A stretch of DNA of 64,000 bases. It comes from Semisulcospira habei (Eukaryota > Mollusca > Gastropoda > Semisulcospiridae). This document shows, in pieces, positions 1 to 11,215 of this stretch. Within the stretch, counting starts at the first letter, position 1. Each line of letters starts with the position of its first letter. The stretch covers positions 179,720,198-179,784,197 of the forward strand of contig BTPG01000005.1 in NCBI GenBank assembly GCA_036245525.1, written 5' to 3'. Made by a program: the position numbers and the translations under genes. Below the pieces are notes generated by a model. That model saw nothing but the letters and a program-made list of their open reading frames with translations. It made no database searches and was not told where the DNA came from.

Positions 1-29
1 ATCTTTATGCATGTAGTCTCGAGGCTGTG

Positions 30-107
30 AACCCAGAGAACAAAAGGGCCTTGGGCCGAGGTCCAACAGCGACCGACCTCGGCCCCAATACCTTTCCTTA
101 CTGGATC
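30..107. repeat. degenerate D-family palindrome
   Basis: ACCCAG at the left and TTACTGGAT at the right flank CCTTGGGCCGAGGTC and GACCTCGGCCCCAA, matching the layout of the D family in diverged form. Confidence 0.5.
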
Positions 108-249
108 AGTCAGACTCTTTTGGTCTGCAAGAGGCATAAACAATATATCTTGGAAATGTGGGTGCGTCTTGTTCGCGGCAGAGGTTGGTACCATTTATAT
201 CCTATACCTGTGGGCTATATTATCGAACCAGAATGAGGAGATGGATGGG

Positions 250-344
250 TTGACCCTTTCGGTGACGGGAGCGGTTTTAGTTGCGACGATTCCTGCAGGG
301 AATCACCGCCGCGACTATAACCGCTACCAACACCCAAAGGGTTA
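250..344. mobile_element. E-family hairpin element
   Basis: The left arm TGACCCTTTCGGTGACGG pairs with the right arm CACCCAAAGGGTTA, with CGATTCCTGCAGGGAATC near the centre. Diverged from the intact E copy at 56651. Confidence 0.65.
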
Positions 345-552
345 CGCTTCCTGTTAGTTCTTCAGAAACGACCATACCCTCCACCCCGACTAATTAATTC
401 ACCCCCTTATATGCTTCTGACGCGAATGGTACATTATCATTGACAGCCCTGTTTTACTGAACTGAGGCACACTGGGCTCAATTGTTGGTCACAACTTATA
501 CAGGCAGACATCAGTCGAACACTCGTGAGGACAGAAACCAGCACACCATGCA

Positions 553-766
553 TTAACTCATTCAGCCCGACGGCCGTATTTCCCAAATTTTGGAAGCGTC
601 ATCTAATGACTATGCACCAGTTGCAGGTGATGGATCGACCATGATGATTCAAGGGCAGTGCCTGATTAGCTTGGCGCCGACAGGCGCCAAGCCAATCTGG
701 CACTGCCCTTGAATTATCATGGTCGACATATCTCCTGCTGTAGTGCGTCAGGGCGGAATGGGTTAA
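553..766. mobile_element. A2 hairpin element, full length
   Basis: Bounded by TTAA on both sides, with ends TTAACTCATTCAGCCC and GGCGGAATGGGTTAA. The central palindrome contains GGGCAGTGCC and GGCACTGCCC flanking GGCGCCGACAGGCGCC. There is no coding capacity. Confidence 0.8.
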
Positions 767-1115
767 ATCGTTCATTGCTCTGTCAAATACTTCTGATTTT
801 TTCCCCCCGGAGCCGAAAACACCTTCTCCCCACCCAAACCTTTCAGTCTCCGTCCCTCCGTCCCCCCCACCCCCTTCCCTCCCACCCCCATAACTCACCC
901 ATCCCTTGTTAGCTACTGTTTTCACGTCTTCAGTTGATAAATGTTATGCTCTTTTATCATCACTGCTCATAGGGCAGCCGAGAATATAATATTCCAATCA
1001 CCCACTCACATAGACCATCCTCTCTGTTTTCGCAAAGAAAGCTATGTTGCACCATTTGATTCAGTAAATTTAACCTCTTTGAATTGCGAAGAAAACGTCA
1101 ACACGACCGTCAACT

Positions 1116-1181
1116 GCAAGAGGCATAGTTCCTCATGAGCCCCCGCAGTTGCGGGCGCTTATGAGGATCTATACCTCTTGC
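1116..1181. repeat. B-family hairpin core
   Basis: GCAAGAGGCATAG pairs with CTATACCTCTTGC around CCCGCAGTTGCGGG. The right element terminus is lost into A/T-rich sequence and SINE1. Confidence 0.75.
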
Positions 1182-1189
1182 TGAAACCA

Positions 1190-1630
1190 CTTTATATTAT
1201 TATTTTATTTATTATTACATGGTATTTATATGGCGCATTTCTCATATTTATAATTTAACTCAATGTGCAGAATGTAGCCGCGAACTGAACCCAACAAGCA
1301 CGCTCACGTGAATCACGCGCATTCACTCACACACTGTACGTAGACACAGAACATTCACGTGGTGCTAAGGGCAAGCTCAAGCGAGCTACTGAATTGACGG
1401 TATTTGGAAATCGTTTTGTATTTGAAATTTTATTATGTTTGCTGAAACTGACACCAAAGTGGAGGGGGAGGAAGAACCGGAGTACCCGGAGAAAGAACCT
1501 CCGACGGTCCGCCCGAATTATCGGTGACACTTACTAGAGGAGAAAAGTCCGACGCCGGAACCCGGAATCGAACCTCGCACCTTTAGCATTGGTGGCAGGT
1601 GCATTAACCACTGCGCCACGGACCGCCCCA
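1190..1630 (-). mobile_element. SINE1, tRNA-derived SINE
   Basis: On the minus strand the head carries an A-box-like TGGCGCAGTGGTTAA and a B box GGTTCGATTCC. It runs leftward through a body shared with 13180-14040 and 38157-38325, to a GCGCCATATAAATACC-like region and an ATT-rich tail. The acceptor stem is not tRNA-like, so it is a SINE and not a tRNA gene. Confidence 0.75.
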
Positions 1631-1938
1631 ACATATACATGTTTCTTTGATGGCTGGAGATTTACAATGATTTCAAAAACACGACGGATCTGCAGTGAAG
1701 GGTCGGGTTAAGCACACTCTACCTACAGTCGCTGTAGAACATTTAAAAACACTATCACTAAGCTTTCTGCTTCTAAGTTTACATTACAGGCTACAGAAAC
1801 CTACTTTAGCTGAGTGAAAACATACTATCGAGCCGACGCCGCTTTGTGTGTGATGGATGGTGAGGATGGAATAATCGAATTTTTAAAAAATGGACTCCAG
1901 AGAATCGTTCACCTCTTTAAAGGCCATCCGGCACACAA

Positions 1939-1987
1939 CCTGCGAGAGGTGAAGCAGGGGCTCATGAAGATCTATACCTCTTGCAGA
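1939..1987. repeat. B core remnant
   Basis: GCGAGAGGTGAAGC then GGGGCTCATGAAGATC and TATACCTCTTGCAG. The left arm is mostly deleted. Confidence 0.55.
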
Positions 1988-2193
1988 GTCCATTTACATA
2001 CGTATACCTCGTCAGTGGGGGATACCAAATTTTGTTTTATATTTCGGGACATCAAGATTGATGGAGCGAACGACCTAGCAACGTCCACGCCATCTTGAAA
2101 TTGAGAACCCTATTTATCAGGAAAGAGTAAGTCCACTGCGTTTAAGCCAGAAAACACAATGACTCGAACGTTCACCAGCAGATCAGGAATGTG

Positions 2194-2407
2194 TTAACAC
2201 ATTCTACCCCAGGACCGAAAACCCCAAAGTTTGAAGTTGCCCTCTGAAGGACTGTATTACAATTCTAGAGACAGATCGAACATGATAGTTCAAGGGTGGT
2301 GCCAGAATAGCTTGGCGCCTATGGGCGCCAAGCTATTCTGGCACCTCCCTTGAACTATCATGCTCGATCCATGTCTTGCAGTGGTGTGTCGGGGCTGAGT
2401 GAGTTAA
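2194..2407. mobile_element. A1 hairpin element, full length
   Basis: TTAA-bounded, with ends TTAACACATTCTACCCC and GGGGCTGAGTGAGTTAA. Long palindrome with GGTGGTGCCAGAATAGC and GCTATTCTGGCACC around GGCGCCTATGGGCGCC. Confidence 0.82.
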
Positions 2408-2475
2408 ACAATGAAAACAAGTATTATTAAATAATGTATTTATCACTGTTGCCTATCTTTACGTATGTCCAATGG

Positions 2476-2784
2476 TTAGTTCGGGTTTAACGTCCACAGC
2501 ACCGAGGTGATCATAGACGGCCCTGACGGGGCGGGTTATGGAGGACAGGGAAATCTATTGCTTATGGAGTACGACCTGAACACTGATCAACTCAGGCGCA
2601 CTCCAACTGTGCCACTTTGATTTACCAGGACCTTTCAACGGACATGCTATTGAACAAATCCGTTTTTTCCCCCTGGATTGTGAGTCCAGCTACCGGGGCC
2701 GGGACGGGATTCGAACCCACGACCCGGCGATTTCCTTCGCTCTTCTGCTCCGACGTTTAACCGCATGAGCTATTTCGGACTCTC
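2476..2784 (-). mobile_element. SINE2, tRNA-derived SINE
   Basis: Flanked by an 11-bp target duplication ATGTCCAATGG (2465-2475 and 2785-2795). On the minus strand the head has TAGCTCATGCGGTTAA (A box) and GGTTCGAATCCC (B box). The body includes CCAGGGGGAAAAAACGG and CCTGGTAAATCAAAGTGGC, and it ends GTTAAACCCGAACTAA. Essentially full length. Confidence 0.88.
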
Positions 2785-2926
2785 ATGTCCAATGGCTTTA
2801 GTAGAACGCAACAAATCATGCTCATACTCTTAGTTATAGCTTCTCTGGTTTCTGTGATTATAATCACGCAGATCACTCAATACCAGTTGGAGTACTTTTG
2901 AATTGTTGAAATGCAGCTCTATGGCC

Positions 2927-3130
2927 TTAACCCTTGCCACTGGACGAATATTTTGTTTCTGAAATCCGTTCATTTAACGACCAAAATGCCGCAACTGTCC
3001 AAGGGACGTGGACTGATATCAATTGTTCTCAGCAAGAAGTATAGATCCTCGTGAGCCCCCGCAACTGCGGGGGCTCATGAGGATCTATGCTTCTTGCAGT
3101 TGGGTGATGTTCAGTTTTCTCGGCAGGGGT
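2927..3130. mobile_element. B element, right end lost
   Basis: Starts TTAACCCTTGCCACTGG. The hairpin core is at 3032-3097, with GCAAGAAGTATAG and CTATGCTTCTTGC: AAG versus AGG is changed in both arms. The distal terminus CGGCAGGGGTCTG lacks the final TTAA. Confidence 0.7.
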
Positions 3131-3214
3131 CTGTGCACCTTTCCCCCAGCGGCCCCTCGCAGGTGTTCTTTTTGTTATTCTTATTTTCTTTTATATCTTG
3201 TTGCGTGAGTGTGT

Positions 3215-3341
3215 ATATTAGGGACTATAATATGCGTGTTGTAGGATGCAAGGTGCTACTACGTCATTTGTACGGCGCCTAGAGATTTTCTATCGAAAGT
3301 ATAGGCGCCTTAAAAATATACATTATTATTATTATTATTAT
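3215..3341 (+). repeat. retroelement 3' tail with ATT repeat
   Basis: A GGCGCCTAGAG...TATAGGCGCC hairpin is followed by TTAAAAATATAC and (ATT)n. Resembles SINE/LINE 3' ends seen elsewhere in the window. No head is recognisable. Confidence 0.5.
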
Positions 3342-3550
3342 CAAAGACAGAAGGCTTCAGTGTCCGCATATCATATGTAGACATGCAGCCAAAAACCAAT
3401 CCTATAGTGATAGACTTGCAATCCCATAGTGATAGACTTGTAATTCGAAAACGTCATGAGTGTCGAAGATTTTCGATTATAAAGTGTGTCTGTCAGAAGC
3501 AGGATTTCGGTAATCTATTTTTTGTTTGTTTGAGGCGTGTTTATAGCCTG

Positions 3551-3775
3551 CTAACCTATATCATACTGAGGCTAAGAGCTTCAAATGTGGACACTGCCAT
3601 ATGCAAGCTACATTATAGTACTTACAGATAAGGATAGTAAACCAATGGCTTTAGTTGAGTTCAAGGGTGGTGCCAGAATAGCTTGGCGCCTCTAGGAACT
3701 ATTCTGGAACTACCCTTGAACTATTTTAGTCAAACTTATTCCACACACTGGTGTATTGCTAATGACAAGGGTTAA
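3551..3775. mobile_element. A3 hairpin element (inverted)
   Basis: Contains CATACTGAGGCTAA, GCAAGCTACATTATAG and GGATAG, then GGTGGTGCCAGAATAGC and the right terminus GACAAGGGTTAA. Same parts as 9483-9716 in reverse order. The right arm has lost GGCGCCAAG. Confidence 0.7.
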
Positions 3776-3931
3776 CCACTTGAGTAGGACTATGCTAGAA
3801 CGCAGCGTAACAATAGGGGCCTACACATCAGTCCTAGTTTCCCTTAACAGTTTTGTGTCTTGGCTGCCGCGGCAACACGCCATTCATATAATACCATTGA
3901 ACACGCCGTTTCACACTAATCACACATCAAT

Positions 3932-4019
3932 TCCCCCCCCCCCCCCCCCCCCCACAAACAAACAAAAAATAAAATAAAATAAAAAATTAAATAAATAAAT
4001 AAATAAATAATAAAAATGT

Positions 4020-4093
<74 letters not shown>

Positions 4094-4120
4094 TAATAAT
4101 AATAATAAATAAATAAATAA
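3932..4120. repeat. poly-C then (TAA)n microsatellite
   Basis: About 21 C, then AAAT-rich sequence and roughly 30 TAA units. A degenerate B core follows at about 4164-4222. Confidence 0.85.
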
Positions 4121-4163
4121 ATTTTAAAAACCCTGAAGAAAAAAAGAGCGAATGCCACACATC

Positions 4164-4222
4164 TTCAAGAGCTGTAGATTAGTCCCATGAGCACCCGCTC
4201 ATGAGAATGATCTATAGCTGTT
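4164..4222. repeat. degenerate B core
   Basis: TTCAAGAGCTGTAGATTAG and GATCTATAGCTGTTGC flank CATGAGCACCCGCTCATG. Confidence 0.45.
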
Positions 4223-4320
4223 GCTGATTACATCTTTACATTGATGTCTGTGACGGTCCTTTTAAGTCAAGTTCCTCAGTAAACAGACCGTGGGTAACCG
4301 TGTGGCTGTACTATAATATG

Positions 4321-4988
<668 letters not shown>

Positions 4989-5304
4989 ATATGGACCCGA
5001 ATGGAGTCGAGACCAATCCGACCAATTACACCAGCACAATGGAGCCCATGAAATCCCAGTTGACCGTTGATGCGAATTTACTGTCGGATAGGAAACCGGT
5101 CAGTAAAATGGATGCCGCTGCCGACGAAGCCGTCAACCATGCAGTCACAGTCACAGTGTTTGATCGGTTTCACAAAAGAAATAGGTTACAATAATACCAA
5201 GATGTTTTTCCTGAGAGAAAATTTCGTCCCCTTGCAATTCCGCAAGCCAAGGGGGACGTCGGTTGCGCTGCGGTTCTTTAGTGCAGCCGTCGGAACTGGG
5301 CCGG

Positions 5305-5535
5305 TTAACTCATTTAGTCCCGACACACCACAGCAAGACATGGATCGAGCGTGATAGTTTAAGGGTGGTGTCAGAATAGCTTGAATTATCATGCTTGATC
5401 TGTCTCTAAAACTGTTATACAGTCCTTCACATGGCAACTTCAAAGAATTGGCGGGGGCGGGGGCGGGGGGGGGGGGGGGGGGGGTGGTGGGGGTAGTCTC
5501 GGCCGGTGCCGTCACGGCGGGGTAGAATGTGTTAA
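5305..5535. mobile_element. A1 element, palindrome collapsed
   Basis: Ends TTAACTCATTTAGTCCC and GGGGTAGAATGTGTTAA. The hairpin core lost its GGCGCC centre, so GAATAGCTTGAATTATC joins the arms directly. A G-rich run (about 5455-5492) expanded near the right end. Confidence 0.7.
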
Positions 5536-5768
5536 CCCGTTCAGTGCCACTGCCAGGAGCTGATGCAGACTGCACTGCCTGCGGCAATCTTCATGAACAC
5601 TGGCAATGAGACCAAAAATCACGATGTCTAAGGAGCGTGGGTTCAGTTTGAAGTGGTGTCAAGTCAAGGACGATTCATTCTACGTCGTAACAGCGGTTCC
5701 GGATGAACAACATGCAAGTAGGCCTACTATTGACATCAAATAATCTTTAAGTCAGCTATGATGGCTTA

Positions 5769-5799
<31 letters not shown>

Positions 5800-6457
5800 A
5801 ATCAGTGCAATTTGAATCCGCGTCATTCAGTGACTGATTCAGTCGTGACTATTCTAGTCCCAGTGGCGTATTTTTTTGCCGTTTTTTTTTTAATTTTTTC
5901 TTTTTAACCGTGAACCGGCTCAACTATACAGGCACAAGCTATTCTGACACCATACTTGCATGATTGGGAAAAAGTAAACAAGTAAATGAAGGGAGTGGTT
6001 TTCTGTAGTCCGTCCGTATCGCAGTGTAGCGGGATTCAGTTTGACAGGCCATACTGGCTGAGGTCAGTCCACGCGGAAAAGTGCTCAGCTCGCTCCCGGC
6101 TCCGCCGCTGAACGGCCACGCGGTCAGCCGGATGGTCACTGATTCATTTGGCCCGGCCGCCGCTAAAGCTAGTTTATCAGACGTCATTGTCCTGGATGAT
6201 TTACCGTTGATAGTCATAATATCGACACATTACAACTGTCACGGGAATGATTAGGCTGGAGAACTTGAGCCAACTTCACCACTAAATAAGCGGCAGGGTA
6301 AACGAGTCCACTGCGACGCCGGAGAACAAGGTACCCGCTCAAGTGTGCAATGAGTACTCCCCTGCAGAAACAACGCAATTACACCTCCCTAACAAAATGG
6401 CGGCGTCCAGAGTCCAAAGTGTAAACTGATTATCGAAACATCGCTAACCTGTGTTTA
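5536..6457. other. 5' flank of NUDT19; no assignable gene
   Basis: Holds a run of 29 G (5771-5799), T-rich sequence, and a more complex GC-rich part at 6040-6230. That part contains an unrecognised 92-codon reading frame on the minus strand (6217 down to 5939) that would be divergent from NUDT19. The promoter probably lies in 6230-6457, but no TATA or initiator is clear. Confidence 0.4.
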
Positions 6458-9400
6458 ATGACGACGAAAATGGCAGCTGTGTTAAAACATTGGAGAGAGG
6501 CCTCCACTCTCATTCTAGTCACAGGGTGTAGGCCTGGTAACAGTGTCAAACCAAACTTTGTCAACGCCGCGGAAGTAAAAGTTATACCGTCTGTTAAGGG
6601 AACAAACTTCGAAGTGTTGTTGTTGAAGCGAAGTTCTAAAAGTAAGTTTATGCCGAACTTGTACGTTTTCCCTGGAGGGGTGGCTTCGGATATCGATTTT
6701 TCTAGTGACTGGATTGGAGTATTTGACTTGCTCGGCAAAGACCAGCGACAGCAGATCTTCGATTTTGTTCAGCGAGGGGGGCAAGGCCCTCCCATGTTCA
6801 GCAGGCCAAGGGATGAACAGTTCTGTCAAATTCCCAGCGAAGTCGCTTTTAGAATCACTGCCATCCGAGAAACGTTTGAAGAATCTGGCGTTTTACTTGT
6901 CCACAGTGTGAAAAAGGGAGAAAAATTCTGGCCACGTCTCTGGGAGGGACCAAATTTAGCAGATTATTGCGAAGACAGCGCTGTGATCAATGAATGGCGA
7001 AAGGAAGTTGACAGGGAACCCGCAGCCTTTTTGCGTATGTGTCAGGAGCTACAGCTGGTGCCTGATGTATGGTCCCTGTATGAGTGGTCTAACTGGCTGA
7101 CACCGCTGCCAGCAAAACACCGCTTTGACACCATCTTTTTCGTGTGCTGTGTGGATGGCAAGCCAGATGTGACTGAGGATGAAGGGGAGATGGTTCACTC
7201 ACAGGTTATAAATTCATTCCACTTTTAGTGTAATAGAAGGTAATGATTATTTCAATACATTTCTTAATGCATTATTGAGCCATGCTGAACTACAATAAGA
7301 TATGGAGAGTTCAAGGCTGATACGAAACAAAAAGCTTTAGGAGTGAAACTAGACTTGAACTATCATGATGGTTGACCTGATAACCTGACATTTAGTCTTA
7401 AGATGACAACTCTCAAATCTGAGGAACTTTGACCTAAGGGCTCAGTGTGCTACACTGTCATGGACTGAAAACGTGGACGGTTTTCTGAGGATGTGAATGG
7501 GACCAGTGTCTACTATAAACTAAGAGGCTAGACTTTAGACTTAAAGCTCATGCAGCTTTGTGGAAGGACTATATATCTCTGGCTTGAACAGTGAATAGAT
7601 TTGTGTATCCCTCATTACATCATACAAATTATATTTTTTTCTTATATTATATATATCTTTTGGTGTCTGTGTCACAGTTCTGGAGATAAATGGACTATGT
7701 TGCCTCCAGGCACCAAGCTATTCTAATACACTACTTCAGGGTTAATTTTTGGAGCGCACCCTGCGCCATTAGCGCATAATTTCCCCAAATGACCCATAAC
7801 ATTTTGAGCTGAATGGTCAATGACCCTTAGGTTTCTGTAGGCAACGGGCCCTTCTTTTCAAGTGTTCCTAAAGGCCCACTCATCTTTTTTTCTCCCCCCC
7901 CCCCCCCTCCTCCCCCAAACATGTTTCTGCTTCTTGATATTTCTATAGCTGATGAGGTGTCCACATACACTCCCCCCCCCCCCCCCTCGCTGTTTGATAT
8001 TTTGATATTTCAGCAGTTGGTGACAAGGTGTTTACACTCTCTCTCCCCCCCCCCTCCCCCCCATCCCCCCCTCTTTGCAGTTGGTGGGAAGGTGCTCACA
8101 CATGTTTGGCCCATCCCGTTTAAGAAATGACCCATTGGATTTGTACTCTGTCGGCCAATGACCCATGTGTGTACATTTTCAGAATGAACCCTGTACTTGC
8201 TTGAACTGTCATGGCTGATCCATTTCCTGTCATAGCCTGAAAGGGCCTTATGGGGTACACTACACACATTGGATGTCAATAGTGTGTGTAGGTGTGTGTG
8301 GTTGTGCGTGTGTGTGTGATATTTTACCTTGACCAGTTTAGTGCTTGTCTGTTGAACACATTATTTTTATTTTGTCACTGGTTCATTTATGAATCTGAGC
8401 TTGTAACATTTCAATAGGGGAAAAGTATTTTATTTTTCCTCGTTCTGTGTTTTATACTCTTTCAGTGGGCATCACCCCTTGATACTCTCAGCCTGAGTGA
8501 AAAGGGGAAAGTGCAGATTGCGCCCCCTCAAAAGCTTGAGCTGAGTCGACTGCTGCACTTTGACGCTGTCCCAGAGCTCGCACACTTTGCATGGCGGCGG
8601 GCGGAGCACCGAGTGGAGAGATGGCTGCCGATTCAAATCATGTGTGCAGATGCACACTTGTCAGTTCTTCCAGGTACATATGTCTATTGATAGCGTCCCA
8701 TTTGACCCTTTTTAACCGCTTTGTGTATGCAGCTACCAGTATTGTTCACAGTAACCAATCGTAAGCACAAAGGGGTAAACTCCTTGTCCCCACCCTCTTG
8801 AATGTATACAATCACTCTGCTGATGGCCCTTTCACACAACCACCAACTCCAGTTTTATTCTTTCAGTGCCTAAAACTATTTGTAATGAGCCTGCTTTTGT
8901 GCACATTTAAGGCATGGGTATCAGTCTACTTGGTATTATCAAGTTTCATTTTAAGGTGAAATATTGCACACTAGTAGATTTTGTGATAGCGCTGAATAAT
9001 AGCAAGTGTATTTATATCTAGCTTCTGCATCCATCTCTAAAGTGTCTTTTAAATCAGTGATCTTTATAGTTTATACCTAAGGGATGCTGTACCGTATCAA
9101 ACCCTGCCTTAATTTTTAATGACACCATATAATACAAAATATCATCATCACCAGAACGCTCTTCTAGTTCTATAGTGATTGTAATTTATTTTCAGGAGAC
9201 AGCCTTTATCCTGAGAACATAGATGCGGAGGGACCATGGCGTCCCATTACCTACCCGCAGACTATCGCAGAACTCTCTATCACTCATCCCAACAAGCATC
9301 ATTCTGTCAATGTGAGTGACCACACTGTGGACCAGGGCGTAATGTCTTATATTGTCTGCAATATCTGCATTCCTGGACACGTGTCACCTATCTCCCATGA

Positions 9401-9476
9401 TGATCTTGCAGCTCATCTACAGGAACTAAATGTACACCCAAACTTTGAGTTGCCTTTAAATAAGGCCAACTTATAG
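6458..9476 (+). CDS. NUDT19: NUDT19-like Nudix hydrolase, 3 exons
   Basis: Exons are 6458-7204, 8466-8673 and 9196-9476, joined by GT-AG introns of 1261 and 522 bases. The joined frame is open for 411 codons, a little longer than the ~360-375 residues usual for vertebrate NUDT19. The family hydrolyses CoA and acyl-CoA to a phospho-acyl-pantetheine plus 3',5'-ADP, typically in peroxisomes. Seen here: a hydrophobic start (STLILVTG, residues 16-23), VLLLKRSSKSKF before VFPGG (about 53-74), a long insertion inside the Nudix box as in NUDT19, then RETFEESG (137-144) with metal-binding glutamates E138, E141 and E142. The QW-SPL and PPQKLELSRLL signatures around the exon 1/2 joint also match the family. 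ATG 6458 is the longest in-frame start; ATG 6470 has better Kozak context (A at -3, G at +4) and would give 407 residues. The protein ends in ANL, a weak PTS1-like tripeptide. Family assignment is confident; CoA substrate is inferred. Confidence 0.9.
7205..8465 (+). other. NUDT19 intron 1
   Basis: Intron from GTTATA to TTTCAG. It holds faint A-family remnants near 7307-7375 and 7700-7740, and a run of repeated units at about 7860-8110 in which long C tracts separate TTGATATTT-type segments. No other exon is seen. Confidence 0.7.
8466..8673 (+). CDS. NUDT19: NUDT19-like gene, exon 2
   Basis: The exon begins WASPLDTLSL in phase 0 directly after a TTTCAG acceptor and ends CTTCCAG before a GTACAT donor, leaving one base for the next codon. 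It encodes KVQIAPPQKLELSRLLHF and AWRRAEHRVERW, regions conserved in NUDT19 downstream of the Nudix box. It has no start codon of its own. Confidence 0.88.
8712..8779. mobile_element. J hairpin in NUDT19 intron 2
   Basis: TTAACCGCTTTGTGTATGC pairs with GTAAGCACAAAGGGGTAA, around TATTGTTCACAGTA. Similar sequence recurs at 9713-9836. Confidence 0.5.
9196..9476 (+). CDS. NUDT19: NUDT19-like gene, terminal exon 3
   Basis: The acceptor TTTTCAG precedes GAGACAGCC, and joining to exon 2 restores a GGA codon. It encodes GDSLYPENIDAEGPWRPITY, then ITHPNKHHSVNVSDH, and stops with KANL-TAG at 9474. GDxxYP and the HHS region fit the C-terminal part of NUDT19. The stop lies only 7 bases before the TTAA of an A3 hairpin element, so the 3' UTR must include repeat sequence. 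Confidence 0.87.
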
Positions 9477-9482
9477 CCTTAA

Positions 9483-9716
9483 TTAACCCATATCATTTGG
9501 AATACACCAGTGTGTGAAATAAGTTTGACTGAAATAGTTTAAGGGTAGTGCCAGAATAGCTTGGCGCCTTTAGGCGCCAAGCTATACTGGCACCACCCTT
9601 TAACTAAAGCCATTGGTCTACATCCTTATCTGTAAGTACTGTAATGTAGCTTGCATATGGCAGTGTACAAATTAGATGCTTTTAGCCTCAGTATGATTTG
9701 GGTTAACCCCTTGACT
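9483..9716. mobile_element. A3 element next to the NUDT19 stop
   Basis: TTAACCCATATCATTTGG at the left and TGATTTGGGTTAA at the right. Core GGGTAGTGCCAGAATAGC / GCTATACTGGCACCACCC around GGCGCCTTTAGGCGCC. It starts 7 bases after the NUDT19 stop codon. Confidence 0.78.
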
Positions 9717-9836
9717 TGCATTGATGTGTACTTGCGCGCTTTTATATTGTCAGTAACAGACAAGGTTTTAACCTTTTTGTGCTTGCAGCCACTGTTATGG
9801 TTTACAGGACCAGTGACTGCATGTAGAAGGAGGTTA
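9713..9836. repeat. J-type TTAA-bounded repeat
   Basis: Runs from the TTAA shared with the A3 element to GAAGGAGGTTAA. Includes TTTTTGTGCTTGCAGCCACTG, also seen in 8712-8779 and 23200-23276. Confidence 0.4.
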
Positions 9837-10159
9837 ATATGACACTTTTAACCCGTTTAGCCCCATAGCCATATTTCCCAATGTTTGGAGGTGTCCCAAT
9901 GTTTGGTAGTGCCTCAAGAATCACTTCGACAAAAAGTATTAACTTTGCAGTGGGCATTTGTTTTGATTGTAATTGACTGACCTTAGCTGGAGTAGTTTAG
10001 GAAGTATGTGTGTGGTTACTATAGACAGCAGGACACTTATGACCCCTTCCCTACCAACATACATCCATTTTGTTTTTGAACTCGGTGTTCACTGAACGAC
10101 CCAAAGCCACAACTGTCCAAAGAACATGGATATAAAGTGGTCTTAGCAAGAGGCATAGA

Positions 10160-10340
10160 TTCTCATGAGCCACTGCGGTCACAATTTTGATCGCATTCAC
10201 CTTTTCTTGCAAGTGAAGGGGTTAATGCTTTGACTGCCAGAGTATGCAGCATCTGAATGCAAGAGGCATAGATCCTTGAGAACGTCGAACACCTGCACTC
10301 ATAGGGACCTCATTAGGATATATGTGTTGCTTGCTGGTAT
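10160..10340. repeat. two broken B elements
   Basis: GCAAGAGGCATAGATTCTC then a terminus AAGTGAAGGGGTTAA at 10215-10235, followed by GCAAGAGGCATAGATCC at about 10259 with a degenerate right arm. Confidence 0.55.
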
Positions 10341-10647
10341 CGTTCATATCTGTATGCCTTGCACAGACTTACACTGTAGTATCTGCAATGTTTCTGTTAA
10401 ATTATTTTTATCAGCTAATCTCTGAGGAAAAAAGTATTTTTTGCTTTTCTATATAAATAAGAAAAGTAATAAAAAATCATGAAAATGAAAAACACTTGGA
10501 TTAGCATTAGACTTTTGCAGATTAATTTCCCACTTGTTGGATGTGGGTTGATTTACTGTCTATTTTTCTTCAAGTGTCCTCTGTGTGTTCGAGTGTCCCT
10601 TTGCAAGCTTTGGTGCATGTCTAGAGTTATCGGGCCAGCCTGATGGT
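10341..10647. other. no gene seen; A/T-rich 3' flank
   Basis: Sequence after the B fragments carries the candidate AATAAA at 10468 and no recognisable coding or repeat signal. Confidence 0.5.
10468..10473 (+). promoter_or_regulatory. candidate polyadenylation signal
   Basis: An AATAAA lies about 1 kb after the NUDT19 stop. No closer canonical hexamer was seen. This is only a candidate; the 3' end is not fixed by sequence alone. Confidence 0.25.
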
Positions 10648-11215
10648 GCCAAGCTAATCTGGCACTATCCTTGAATTGTCATAGCCGATCCATTTCCTGC
10701 AACACCTAAATAGTCAGGTAATACCTCCAAAAGTTTGGATATGCGGCCAAATGGTTTAAGGTGACACATTTGCAAGAGTAGAACATTTGACACCGAAACC
10801 CGCTATCAAACCTTGTAGTATTGGTGGCAGGTGCTTCCTAACCCCTCACCCCACTCCCCCCCCCCTCCCCCCCCCACTTTACTCCATCGCAACAACAAAC
10901 AAACAAAAAAAAACACGAAAGACCATACTTCACCTCATGTATATTCAGAATGGTTGGGAAAAAACCCAAACATGTGAGTAAAACAATTACACAGATATGT
11001 TTTTGGTGGCTTAATTGTTATGGAACTTTAATAATTTGCATTACTGATCTAAAATACAGTGATTCAGCGTAATTTTCTCAGACATGCAGCCCTAGATATG
11101 TACACTTCACACAACTGCAGGTCCAACATGGTCAAGTGACCTGAATGTGGTTGTAGGGTCAGTGGGTGCGTTGTGTAATGACTGCTTTGCAGGCTTCATG
11201 CAGTCCTTGTTTGAA
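10648..11215. repeat. duplicated segment, copy 1
   Basis: Begins in an A2 right arm (GCTAATCTGGCACTATCC) and includes a diverged SINE1 head (ACCCGCTATCAAACC). It continues through GACATGCAGCCCTAG to GTAATGACTGCTTTGCAGGC. The same order occurs at 13785-14752, where a fold-back element interrupts it. Confidence 0.7.

Noticed and set aside
1550..1625. tRNA genes at SINE heads (also 2700-2780, 27221-27290, 35470-35560, 39600-39690, 50086-50160)
   Set aside because: A and B boxes are present, but acceptor and anticodon stems do not fold properly and the sequences run on into SINE bodies.
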